64,000 nt of DNA from Streptomyces violaceusniger (GTDB taxonomy: Bacteria > Actinomycetota > Actinomycetes > Streptomycetales > Streptomycetaceae): positions 7,626,001-7,690,000 of the forward strand of contig BJHW01000001.1 of assembly GCA_005405945.1 (NCBI GenBank), in the 5' to 3' direction. Made by a program: the position numbers and the translations under genes. The number at the start of each line of letters is the position of its first letter. The stretch's first letter is position 1. The notes under the pieces were generated by a model that saw nothing but the letters and a program-made list of their open reading frames with translations, had not been told where the DNA came from and ran no database searches. This document shows, in pieces, positions 25,326-35,645 of this stretch.

Positions 25326-28300
25326 TCAGGCAGGCGGGAGGGGCGGCGGGACGTCGTGGAGGTTCTGCAACTCGTCCCGGGCTTTCTGCCGTTGCCTCGT
25401 GTCGCAGAGCTCGTCGGCGGCTATGGCTTCCAGGAGCGTCCGGGCCCGCTCGTGATGGGCCCGGCCGATTCCACCGATCCGGGCGGACGCGCGGACGCGG
25501 TACTGCGCGGGACACGATTCATCGCAGGCGATGGTCAGTAGCCCGTCCAGCACCGATTCCAGTGCCTTGGGGTCGATCCTGGCGAGGTGGTCCGCCGCCT
25601 CCAGCCGTGCCTCCGCGTCGTTGGCCTCGGTGAAACGGACCTCCAAATGGCGAATGACCTCCGCGCGCGCCGACGAACCGGCCACCTCGGCCAGCGCCTG
25701 CGCGAACCACGGGTAGTCCGACCCCCACCGGCGGCGGCCAGCCGTGAGCGCAACAGCCGGTCCGCTGCCTCACGCTGTCCCGGGTCGATCTCGATCGCGG
25801 TGGTTACTGCCCACTCCACGTAGACCGCGTCTCTCTCCTGGGCAGCATGACGTAGCAGGCCTTCGACAACTCGGGACCGCGTGTGCGGCGCCAGCCTGAC
25901 GAGGGATTTGGCGACGCCGGAGCGTTCGAGAGGATGCAGGAACGGGGAGTCGAACAGTCGGGTGAACGCAGCCTCCGCCTCCTCGGTGCGCTCCGGAGCG
26001 AGCTGTGCCAACGTCTCAGCGAGCTCCCACGCTTCCAGGAGTGTGGTGTCCGAGGACGTGATCCGGCGGGACAGCATCTCCACGGCCTGCATGCGATGGC
26101 TGTCGCTGAGCTTCCCGAGATGGCCTGCGGCCGTCGCCCGGTCCTGGGAACTCACCCACGGAGCATTCAGAGCGTCCTCGAGAAGAGGAATGAGTACTTC
26201 GGTGTTCTGCGGGTCCATGTCGCTCAGGCTTGAGGCCGCGTGGAGCCGGTGGTGCCAGTCGCGGGCGGGATCGGTCGCGATGGCGGTCAGCATGGCCAGG
26301 CAGCGGTCCCTGCTGTGGGGCGCGAGCGCGGCGGACTTCATGGCACCGAGAATCTTGTATCCCACGCCACAGTGCGGGGACTCGGCCAGCCGGTACAGCT
26401 CGTCGGCCGCCTCGGCCCGGTGGGCGGCGTCGAGGTCGGCGAGCCGTTCCGCCGCGTCCATGCGGTCGTCCATGTCGAGACGGGAGTTGCGCACCAAGTT
26501 CCACAGCACGCCTGTGGCCGACTCGACCCGGTCCAGCGCGATCTCCGCCAGTGTCTGGGCTGCCTTGGCCCGGTGGCGGGCGTCGGCCCGGCGTGAGGTC
26601 ATCAGGTCCTCGAGATGCTCGATGGACCGGAGCCTGCGGTCGGGGTCCAGCATGGCGATGACCCGCAGCAGGTCGATCCGTTCGGAGGCACCGGTGGTGG
26701 GGTCCTCGGCCGACGCTTCGAGGGCGGAGAGCGCCTCGGGACACGAGGCGGGGGAGAGCTTGGCCAGGGATTCCCCCAGATTCACCCGCTCATATGCCGT
26801 GACGCCGGGGGCCCACATGAGCTCGTTCAGGCATTCCTGTGCCTGCGCCGGACGGTCGCCCCCAGGCTTCCCAGGGCTTCCGCCGCCGAGCGGCGTTCGG
26901 AGAGATCGATCCGGTCGTCACGGATCACCGTCAGCAGTGCCTCGGCCGCTCGGTCACGTGACGGGTGCCGGGTCCTGGCGACCGCAGCGGCCGCGCGCAC
27001 CCGGTCCAGGTCCGGGAGGTGCGGGTTGCCGATGACCGTCCACAGGTACTCCACCGCCGTCTCGGCCATGGGCCCGCTGCGCTCGCTGAGCAACTGGGCC
27101 GCCACGACGCGGCCGGTGGCGGCGACCGCGTCGTCCCCCATGACCTGGGTGAGTGTGGCCGAGACCTCGGGATCGCCGAGCAGCGCCGCCGTGGTGAGCA
27201 CGTCGTCACGTTCGTCCGCCGACAGCATGAGCATCCGCCGGAGCATCGCGCAGAACGTCGTGAGCACCGGCCCGCTGGCCCGCGCCCCGCGCAGCAGCAA
27301 CTCACCCACCAGCGCCTGATGGTGGTCCGTCCGCTGCTGGAGCCACGGGAGGAGGGCGCTGTCCGGGTGGTTGTGGGTGTGCCGGACCAGGACGAGCCGG
27401 GCGACCTCCTCCTGACCCGTTCCGTTGAAGACATGGCGGAGCCAGGTCCGCCAGACCTCCGCCTCCGGGTCGAACGCCCCCGGCAGCTCCGCCTCGTGGA
27501 CCTCCGCCGCCAGGTGCTCGGCGAACGACAGGTGCCAGAAGCGGACGTTGTCCCCGTCCCGGGTGACCAGACCGGTGTATTCGGCGAGCGCGAACAGGGT
27601 CTTGCGCCATCGGGGAGTGTCCGGAATGGGCACGTCCAGTTCCTTGGCGAGCTGCCGCGTCCAGGTCTTGGCCTGGCCCAGCAGGTCCGTCTCGCCCTGG
27701 GACGCCGCCACGGCGAGCCGCCTGCCCAGCTCGGATCGGCGCAGCCGGATCTCGTCCACCAGCCGTTCGCTGTTCCGCAGGTCCTCCAGCAAGGTCCGCA
27801 GACCCTCCTTCACCCGCCTGCCGCGCCCCTCCGCCAGATGCCTCAGGAACTCCTCGTACAGGTCGAAGCGCTGCTTGGGCAGCGGCTCGTCCGGGGACTT
27901 CTCGAAGACGATCGCGGCGATGGTGGCGAGCAGCGGCACCTTGGCCACGTCCAGCAGGTGCCCCTCGCGGAGCTGGGCCAGGAACCGCTTCGCCTGCCCG
28001 GGGACCGGGGCGTCGTGGAACCACCCCGCCGCGAAGCGCTCCAGGCCGTCCGCGGTGAACGGCTCCAGCGTGTAGTGCACCATGCCCGCGCGGATCAGCT
28101 TGTGGCGGTCGGCCGGGGTCGGCGGGCGGCTGGTCAGGATCAGCCGGAACGGCAGGTCGCGCGGCGGGCCCAGGATGCCGTCCACCCAGTCCACCAGCCG
28201 GTCCCGGGCCCCGATGTCGGAGACCTCGTCGAGCGCGTCGATGAGGATCACCCACCGCCCGTCCGGGCGGGCCGGTCCGGGAGCCGGTCGAGACCGGCGG

Positions 28301-29591
28301 GGAGCATGCCCTTCTCGACCGAGGCGGCGATCGCCTCCTGCCAGGGCCGGTGGCTGAGCGCGTGCGGGGCGAGGCGCTTGGCCGTGACGCGGATCGGCAC
28401 CGCGTCCTTGGGCAGCTCCCGGGGCAGCTGGCTGATGAGCGACGACTTGCCCATGCCGGGGCCGCCGGTGATCAGCAGATGCTCCGGCGACTCCAGGACG
28501 GACTTCAGGGACTGGGACACCCGGCGGTCCTGCTTGCCCTCCAGGGCCGGGGCCCCGGCCTCGGCCCGCCGCTCCTCGCGCTCCCGCGACCGGGACCATT
28601 CGCCGGGCCGGGACGGCTCCGGCATGCCGTCGCCGTGGTGTTCGGCGTCCAGGGCCTGGGCGGTCATCTGCTGGCGTACGTAGACCTCGGTGAAGCGGGG
28701 GCGGCGCAGCCCCTCCAGGAGGTCCTCGTACGGGAAGCTGGCCGCCTCTTCCTTCTGGGCCTCGATCAGCCGGTCCAGGTCGTACCGGCTCAGCCGCCCG
28801 GCGGGCGCGGCGCCCTCGACGGCGGCGGGGGAGGCCGGGGCAGCTCCGGGACGTAAGCGCGGTTGCGCACCAGGGCCACCCGGTCGCCCTGGTCGGTGGC
28901 CAGCTTGTGCGGCTTGGCCAGGCCCTTGTGGGCGGCGGCCCGCCGGACCCCTGGTAGAGGTCGTCGACGGTGAGCAGCTCCGGCCCGCCCGCCACGCCCC
29001 CTCGATCAGTGCCAGCAGCTCACCGGTGAAGTCGGTCAGCTCCGCGCCCGGCCGGGCGTACGACCGGGAGCCGGCCCCGGAGGAGGTGAGGACGTACGCG
29101 CCCTCGATCTCGGCCTCGTCATGGAGGTCCGACGGGCCCATGGCGACGGCGGCCTGACCGCTGTAGCAACAGTCGAGGACGACCACCTTGCGCCGGGCCA
29201 GCCGCGGCCGCTGGACCTTCCTCCGTACCTCCTTGTAGCGCAGGGCCCAGTGCAGCCGGGCATCGCCGTCGGCGGCCGGGAGCGCCAGACAGAGCCGGTC
29301 CGAGGCGTCCGTGGCCTGCGTGTCGAGCAGTCCATGACCGGCGTAGTAGACGAAGAGGGTGTCCTTCGCCTCGTCGGCCGCCTGCCCGATTTCTTCGATC
29401 ACCTGTTGCGCCAGGTGCGGTTGGAGGATCTTCCGGCAGTGCTCCTTGGGGAGCCCCCACAGCTCGGGGTCGGTCAGCGCGTCGTACAGCCGGTTGATGT
29501 TGTTCTCGACGGTGGGCAGGTCGTCGAGGTGCTCGAAGGCGTGGACGCCGATCAGCACCGCCCGTGAGGTGGCCGGGTCCGGCAGCCGCAC
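25326..29591 (-). CDS. Caspase-NACHT-HEAT STAND protein (six frame breaks)
   Basis: About 1,423 residues once six single G/C deletions are restored: 28982-28983, 28948-28951, 28837-28840, 28279-28281, 26859-26863 and 25722-25726. The start is the GTG at 29591, preceded by GGAGGG and four bases after the EACC1 stop. Domains in order: a C14 caspase-like peptidase (about 1-200; catalytic His in Y-Y-A-G-H-G near 85, Cys in L-D-C-C-Y-S-G near 140); a linker; a NACHT NTPase (Walker A G-G-P-G-M-G-K-S-S near 375, Walker B L-I-D-A-L-D-E near 455, sensor R-L-I-L-T-S-R-P near 480); a helical middle; and HEAT/ARM-like helical repeats from about 900 to the end. The repeats would be the sensor, NACHT the switch and caspase the effector, as in bacterial NLR-like defence proteins. 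The function is inferred. Confidence 0.85.
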
Positions 29592-29595
29592 GGCC

Positions 29596-30024
29596 TCAGC
29601 CCTCCGCACCGGGGTCGCCCTCCGCACTGGAGTCGCCCTCCGCACCGGGGTCGCCCTCCGCACCTGGGTCGGGGGTGTGCAGGGCCTCCAGCAGCCGGCG
29701 CACCGCCTCCGGGTCGTCCGTGTGCACGGTGACCGTCACCCCGTTCGCCCGGGCGTTCAGCGGGGGCGCGGACGGGTGGTTCTGACGCCATGCGGCCAGG
29801 GCCAGCGCGAGGTTGGCCAGCGCGGTGGCGTGGGTGAGTACGACGTTCACCACGTCCCAGGCGCCGCCCATGGCGCCTTCCTCCGGTGCCGCCTCCCGCA
29901 GCTCGACCTCGGTCGTCCGCTCCAGCGCGTCGTCCCCGTAGAGCCACCGGTACAGCGACAGCAGCACCTCGCCGTCGTCGCCCTGGTCCTCGGTCCGGTC
30001 CTCTGTGTCGATGCGGAACTCCAC
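29596..30024 (-). CDS. EACC1 (effector-associated constant component) protein
   Basis: 142 residues from the GTG at 30024. The pattern matches EACC1: L-L-S-L-Y-R-W-L near residue 24, a beta segment with E-V-E-L-R-E, then G-A-M-G-G-A-W-D-V-V-N-V-V-L and a hydrophobic helix (A-L-A-N-L-A-L-A-L-A-A-W, about 68-80), and V-T-V-T-V near 100. The tail is a fourfold six-residue repeat (GDPGAE type). EACC1 is known only as a partner of caspase, NACHT or other effectors in predicted actinobacterial conflict systems (Aravind group). Here it sits 4 nt upstream of the caspase-NACHT gene, so the two are coupled. The family assignment is from memory of its sequence pattern. Confidence 0.8.
   Translation of the reverse strand: MEFRIDTEDRTEDQGDDGEVLLSLYRWLYGDDALERTTEVELREAAPEEGAMGGAWDVVNVVLTHATALANLALALAAWRQNHPSAPPLNARANGVTVTVHTDDPEAVRRLLEALHTPDPGAEGDPGAEGDSSAEGDPGAEG
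29600..29671. repeat. Four 18-bp tandem repeats in EACC1 coding tail
   Basis: Four head-to-tail 18-bp units (29600, 29618, 29636, 29654) of the type CCCTCCGCACCGGGGTCG on the plus strand encode the GDPGAE-like tail of EACC1. Units differ by one to three bases. Copy number changes would keep the frame and would not affect the downstream start. Confidence 0.85.
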
Positions 30025-30093
30025 CTGCGCCCCCTCGCCCGTCCAACTCCCCTGCCACCACAGGCCGTAGCAGCGGATTTTCTCACGGATCCG

Positions 30094-30985
30094 TCATCCC
30101 TTGACGGCGCCGCCCAGGGCGAAGCCGCCGCCGAGGCGGCGGGAGATCAGGACGTAGAGCAGGAGCACGGGCGTGGAGTAGAGGATCGAGAAGGCGGCCA
30201 GCTGGCCGTAGACCACCTGGCCGTAGTTGCCGAAGAAGGTGAAGATCGAGACGGACGCGGGGAGTTGTTCGGGGAGAGCAGGAGCATGAAGGGGACGAAG
30301 AAGTTGCCCCACATCATGATGAAGCTGTAGATCATCACGACCGTGATGCCCGGGCCCATCAGCGGCAGGATCACCCGGGTCAGGCTCTGCGGCCAGGACG
30401 CGCCGTCGGTCCACGCCGCCTCCTCCAGGATCACCGGCACGCCGTCCATGAAGTTCTTCATCAGCCAGATGGCGAACGGGAGTTGGGAGGCGGCGAGGAA
30501 GAGGGCCGTGCCGGACATGGTGTCGATGAGGTCCACCTGGACGAAGAGTCCGTAGACCGGAACCATGATCGCGGTGATCGGCAGACAGGTGGTGAAGAGC
30601 ACCGTCAGCAGGTACGGGCGCACGACGCGGGAGCGGAAGCGGGAGAGGGGGTAGGCGGCGAGGGCCGCGCAGGCGACGGTCAGGATGGTGGCGCCGCCGC
30701 ACAGGAGCAGGCTGTTGAGCATCGGCGTGAAGGTGATCTCGTCCGTCCACACCGCCGAGAAGTTGTCCAGCGTGGGCGAGCCGGGTGCCGAGACCCGCAG
30801 TGTGGCATCGTTGTCGATGGAGGCCAGGACCAGCCAGGCGAGCGGGAGCAGGAACGCGGCGGCGACGACCAGCAGCGCGGCGTCGGCGGCCAGCCGGCGG
30901 CGCAGCCGAGGGGACCAGCGGGGCCGGTACGGCTCTTGGTGGAGCGGGGCCAGGGGCGGGCGGGGCGGGCGGAGAGCGCGGACAA
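30094..30985 (-). CDS. MalG-type sugar ABC permease (one or two frame breaks)
   Basis: Carbohydrate ABC inner-membrane subunit with six predicted helices. The first is A-A-L-L-V-V-A-A-A-F-L-L-P-L near residue 40. The EAA loop lies near E-E-A-A-W-T-D-G-A-S. One extra C at 30271-30274 is needed to reach the conserved ending R-R-L-G-G-G-F-A-L-G-G-A-V-K-G. The true start is unclear: GAGGAGG precedes a TTG at 30985, but that frame connects only if 30953-30956 also lost a C (then 297 residues). The natural partners MalF and the binding protein are 14.5 kb away at 45.5-47.8 kb. EACC1 starts 69 bp after its stop. Confidence 0.8.
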
Positions 30986-31031
30986 CCTCGGACCTCCTCG
31001 CGCGCTTGCGAGCGCAGTCGATCAGCGTCCG

Positions 31032-31053
31032 TCCATGTAACCGGTTGCCACGC
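31032..31053. promoter_or_regulatory. LacI-type operator candidate before malG-like gene
   Basis: The core palindrome AACCGGTT (31039-31046) within TGTAACCGGTTGCCA is typical of LacI-family sites in sugar operons. It lies about 50 bp upstream of the likely permease start. No LacI regulator gene is in the window. Confidence 0.4.
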
Positions 31054-31089
31054 GCGTTGGGGAAGACGCGTGCGCGGGTCATACCCGCC

Positions 31090-32416
31090 TTACGGCGTCT
31101 GCGGGGCGATCGTCACCGGCTGGTCGTTCCGCAGCTGGTCGAAGAGGCGCCGCGCCTGCGTCACGTCCCACTGCACGGCGCTGCCCTTGGAGGTGCGGAG
31201 GTTGGTGTTGGACACCGGGACGTTGAGCTGCTTGCCGTTGCCCGAGGTGACGCCCTTCACCGCCTCGAACAGGGACATCAGGGTCGGCAGGCCCATGTCC
31301 TTGTCCACGATGAGCGTGTCCAGACCCGCGCGCACGGTCGGGAAGGCGGCGAAGGGGTTGGCCAGGACGCCCGGGGTGGCGGCCTTGTTGGCGAGGGCGG
31401 CCAGGAACTTCTGCTGGTTCTGGGTGCGGCCCAGGTCGCCTTTGGCCTCCTGCTTGCGCTGGCGGACGAACGCGAGCGCCTTCGCGCCGTCGAGCGTGTG
31501 GCAGCCCTTCGTCAGGTCCAGCCCGGACTTGGGGTCCTTGATGTCCCGGTCCACGCACATCCGCACCCCGCCGACCGCGTCCACGACGTCCACGAACCCG
31601 GCGAAGCCGATCTCCGCGTAGTGGTCGATGCGCAGCCCCGTGTTGCGTTCGATGGTCGAGACGAGCAGATCGGGGCCGCCCATCGAATAGGCCGCGTTCA
31701 GCTTGTTCTGGGACGGGTTGTAGCGCCTGCCGGTCTCGGGGCGGACGAAACCGGGGATGTTCACCCAGGAGTCACGGGGCAGGCTCATCATCGTGGAGCC
31801 GCCTGAGCCGGTGTGCAGCACCATCATCGAGTCGGTGCGGCGGCCCTCGGCCGAGCCGGTGCGCAGGTTCTTCCTGGCCTCCTCGGAAAGGCCCTCCCGG
31901 CTGTCGGAGCCCACGATGAGGTAGTTGGTGCCCTTGCCGGGCGGTGGGCGGTCCGGAGCCCTGCCGAGGTCGACCTCGCGGTTGAGCTGGGTGTCGGCCC
32001 AGACGTAGGCGCTGCCGGAGGCGAGGAGCAGCGCGGAGACCGCCACGATGGCCAGCCGGACGATCCGGCGGCGCCGGCTGAGCGGTTCCTTGGGGGCGCG
32101 GCGCCGGACGGTGGGGGTGGGCACGGGGGGAGGTACGGGCTCGGGTGAGGGTACGGGCTCGGGGTGCGGGTCTCGTCGCCCGTGCGGTAGGGGGCCGGTT
32201 TGCTGGGCACGCCGGGGGGTGCGGGGACACCCGGTGGCGCGGAGGGCCCCTGCGCGAAGAGGCCCCGGGGCCCCTGCGCGGGCATGCCCTGGGCCCCCTG
32301 CGCGGAGAGGTCCTGAGCCCCCTGCACGGGATGCTCTGCGTGTCCGCCGTGGAGATCTCCCAGGCCCGCGCCGACGGCCGGTCCCCGGCGGCCCACCCGT
32401 CCAACCGATCGTTCAT
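31090..32416 (-). CDS. LytR-CpsA-Psr ligase (two frame breaks)
   Basis: LCP proteins attach glycopolymers to peptidoglycan. The LCP domain is intact in the last 300 residues: R-T-D-S-M-M-V, S-L-P-R-D-S-W-V, N-K-L-N-A-A-Y and V-R-Q-R-K..GDLGR-type Arg blocks are visible after one membrane helix (V-R-L-A-I-V-A-V-S-A-L-L-L). A strict reading starts at 32124, but the upstream 290 bases encode a Pro/Gln/Gly-rich cytoplasmic tail (repeat A-Q-G-A/P) that connects when one C is restored at 32161-32164 and one at 32328-32330. The start is then near 32416, giving 442 residues. Such disordered tails are common in streptomycete LCP proteins. The extension is inference. Confidence 0.82.
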
Positions 32417-32573
32417 GGGCGGCAGTCTGCCGAGCGGCCGGAGGCGCCCACCGTCCATTCATAGAGGTATGACAACTTCGGCGCCGCGTTGAACGCGGAC
32501 CGGGTCGCCGTACGTCACCCCGCCTCGCGGCACCCCGCCGTACGTCAGCCGCCCCACGCCACCCCGCCCCACG

Positions 32574-34693
32574 TCACCTCGATGTCAGGCTCCGGTGCGC
32601 GGCCGCCTCGCCGAGCGCCTGCGCGGCCGTCCCGGAGCGCTGGATGCGGTGCCACCGCAGCCGCGTCCCGAGCAGGAGGGCGACCACGGACTGGATGACC
32701 ACCAGATACATCAGCTGCCGGTAGACGAAGAGCTGGAACGGCAGGGACCACAGCGCCCGCATCCGCTCCCCGTCCAGCCGCAGCGCGTACCCGGCGCAGA
32801 CCATCTGGATGGCGAGGTAGCCGAACCACACCCCGGCCGCCTGAGCGGGGTCGAGGAAGAGGGCGCCGTACAGGGCGAAGAGGTCGATCACCGGCGCCAG
32901 CAGCGGCAGCAGCACCTGGAAGAGCGTGAGGTAGCTGAGCCCCCGGCGGCCGAACCGCCCCACCGAGCCCAGCGAGATCACCGCGCGGCGGTGCTTCCAC
33001 ATGGCCTGGAGCGTGCCGTACCCCCAGCGGTACCGCTGCCGCCACAGCTGGCGCAGCGAGGTGGGCACCTCGGTCCAGGCGACGGCGGTCTCCTCGTACA
33101 CCACCCGCCAGCCCGCCCGCCACAGCGCCATGGTGAGGTCGGTGTCCTCGGCGAGGGTGTCCTCGCTGACCCCGCCGACGCCCATCACCGCGTCCCGCCG
33201 GAAGGCCCCGATGGCGCCGGGCACGGTGGGCATGCACTCCAGCACCTCGAACATCCGGCGGTCGAGGTTGAACCCGAAGACGTACTCCAGGTGCTGCCAC
33301 CTGCCCAGCAGACTGCGCCGGTTGCCCACCTTGGTATTGCCGCTGACCGCGCCGATGGCCGGGTGGGCGAGCGGCTGGATGAGCTGGTGGATGGCGTCCG
33401 GTTCGAAGACGGTGTCGGCGTCGACCATCACCACGATGTCGTGCTTGGTGTGCACGAGACCGGTGTTGAGGGCGGCCGCCTTGCCCGCGTTGGGCTGCCG
33501 GACCACCAGCACCCGGCGGTCGTTGACGCTCGCGGCGATATCGGCGGTACGGTCCGTCGAGCCGTCGTCGATCACGATCACTTGCAGCCGCTGATGGGTG
33601 GAGGCGAGCAGCGAGCGGATGGTGGCCTCGATGCCCGCCTCCTCGTTGTACGCGGGGATCAGCACCGTCACCGGCTCGTTGACCTGCTTCCCGGGCCGGA
33701 AGCGGGTGAGCCGCCGGACATGGGTGCGGGCGAACACCACCAGCATCAGCAGCCGCAGCACCCCCAGCGCCCCCGCGATCCCCAGCACCCACGTCATGGT
33801 GGACACGAAGCCCCGGCCGATGGCCGCGACCCAGATCAGCGCCTTGCCCTCCCAGCGCTCCAGGCCGGAGACCGGGACGTCGACCGGGGCACGCCGAGCC
33901 CGCCGGTCACGGTGGTGAACTTCTTGGCGCGCGGGTCCTTGAGCAGCTTCTCCGTCTCCTGGTACGCGGTGTCCGTCTGGCTGAACTGCCGGACCAGCCC
34001 CTGCGAGGGCTTCTTGCCCGACCGGTCGGCGGCCACCAGCGCGTAGCCCTCGGCGGCCACGCGCCGCGCCGCCTGCCACTCGTCGCCGCACAGCGTGTCC
34101 ACATCGGTGGTCAGCGGCAGCCGCAGCAGCCTCGGCTGGACCCCCACGGAGCCCGCCAGCGCCGACTCGGTCAGGGACAGCTCCATCCGGGAGCGGCTGG
34201 AGGACGCCGTGCCCATGTCGGCGCCGGTGTAGGTGTTCGACCCGATCTCATGGCCCTCGGCGCGGATCCGACGTACGAGGTCGGGGTACTGGGCCGCCTT
34301 GGCGCCGGAGACGAAGAACGTGGCCCGCGCGTCGTACCGGCGCAACAGGTCCAGCAGGCGCGGCGTCTGAACGGGGTCGGGCCCGCCGTCGTAGGTCAGC
34401 GCCACCGTCCCGGCGGGCATGCCCACGGTCCGCACCCGCCCCCCGTTGATCTGCACCACCGGCCCGCCGTCGGCCAGCGCCCGGGGCACCGGGCTGGTGC
34501 ACGGCCGCCGCGTCTTCGCCGCGTCGACCTCGTGGGTGGTCCAGCCCTGGAACATCAGCAGGCCGAACATGACGGGAAGGACGAGCATCAGGAGCAGCCA
34601 GTGCGCGCGCGGATCACGGGCCGCCTTGTGCCGACCTCCCCGGGACAGGTGGTGTGGTTCCTGGCGTTTCTTCGACCGGTTGCCCTCAAACAT
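32574..34693 (-). CDS. Deacetylase-like/GT2 glycosyltransferase fusion (one frame break)
   Basis: About 706 residues after restoring one C at 33886-33889. The N-terminus has a membrane helix (L-L-L-M-L-V-L-P-V-M-F-G-L-L, about 32-50), then a NodB-type fold (100-260). The second half is a processive GT2 synthase with V-I-D-D-G-S-T-D, D-A-D-T, E-D-T-D and the Q-R-Y-R-W motif, plus several helices, as in cellulose/hyaluronan-type synthases. The deacetylase motifs are degraded: T-Y-D-G-G-P instead of T-F-D-D-G-P, and S-N-T-Y-T-G instead of the N-H-T-x-x-H metal histidines. It probably makes an extracellular polysaccharide; the neighbouring LCP gene could attach it to the wall. Confidence 0.88.
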
Positions 34694-34849
34694 GGTTGGT
34701 CGCACCGTAGTTGCCGGGTGCGCGGCGGATCCGGTGAAGCAGCGTGAATGGATAAGAATTCCCGGGACGCTCCCCGCCGGGTGGCCGGATCGCGTAGTGG
34801 GCACGCGGAAGGCCCGCCTCCGCGGCTCGGCTCTGCTTGACTGCCGCGT

Positions 34850-35635
34850 ATGACCTCTCCCGTTCCCTCCGTTTTCGAGACCACCAGGCCCGCGTCCGCC
34901 GACTACCTCACCCGGTTCGCCGCGAGCGACGCCGGACGCGACTACAAGGGGCGGATGCTGGACGCCCTCGACCTCCGGGCCGGGCTGGCCGTCCTCGACG
35001 CGGGCTGCGGCCCCGGCGCCGATCTCCCGGCCCTCGCGGCGGCGGTGGCCCCCGGCGGTACGGTCATCGGGATCGACCGCGACCAGGAGATGCTGGACGC
35101 GGCGGCGGCGCGCGGCGCCGCGCATCCGTGCGTCGAGCTGCGGCGGGGCGATGTCCACGCCCTCCCGCTGGACGACGCCGCGGTGGACCGCGCCCGCACC
35201 GACCGGGTGCTGCAGTGGGTGGACGACCCGGCCCGCGCCCTCGCCGAGTTCCACCGGGTCCTGCGTCCTGGCGGGCGGCTGGTGATGGCCGAGCCCGACT
35301 GGGACACCCTCGCCGTCGACCACCCCGACCCGGCGCTCTCCCGCGCCTACACCCGCCACATCACCGAGCGGGTGATCCGCAACGCCACCATCGGCCGCGA
35401 GCTCGCCCGGCTCGCCACCGGTGCCGGGTTCCGGGTACCGGAGGTCATCCCGGCCACCCAGGTCTTCCGCGATGTCCGCGCGGCGGACCGGACCTTCGGA
35501 TTCGAGCGCACCACCCGCCGTGCCGTCGAGGCGGGCTACCTCACCGAGGACCAGGCCGCCGAGTGGCTGCACCACCTCGCCCACGGCCCGTTCTTCGCCT
35601 CGGCGACGCTGTACCTGGTGGTGGCGGAGGCGTAG
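34850..35635 (+). CDS. Class I SAM-dependent methyltransferase
   Basis: 261 residues, UbiE/Methyltransf_11 type. SAM motif I is L-D-A-G-C-G-P-G near residue 48, the acidic ribose-binding loop G-I-D-R-D near 73, and motif III L-R-P-G-G-R-L-V near 140. The substrate is unknown; there is no membrane segment. It is divergent from the glycosyltransferase fusion, with a 156-bp intergenic region that holds no other obvious feature. Confidence 0.88.
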   Translation: MTSPVPSVFETTRPASADYLTRFAASDAGRDYKGRMLDALDLRAGLAVLDAGCGPGADLPALAAAVAPGGTVIGIDRDQEMLDAAAARGAAHPCVELRRGDVHALPLDDAAVDRARTDRVLQWVDDPARALAEFHRVLRPGGRLVMAEPDWDTLAVDHPDPALSRAYTRHITERVIRNATIGRELARLATGAGFRVPEVIPATQVFRDVRAADRTFGFERTTRRAVEAGYLTEDQAAEWLHHLAHGPFFASATLYLVVAEA

Positions 35636-35645
35636 CCGGGCGGCC

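Noticed and set aside
29596..30024. Second effector gene upstream of EACC1
   Set aside because: The next gene upstream is the MalG-type permease; there is no additional effector or toxin frame between them.
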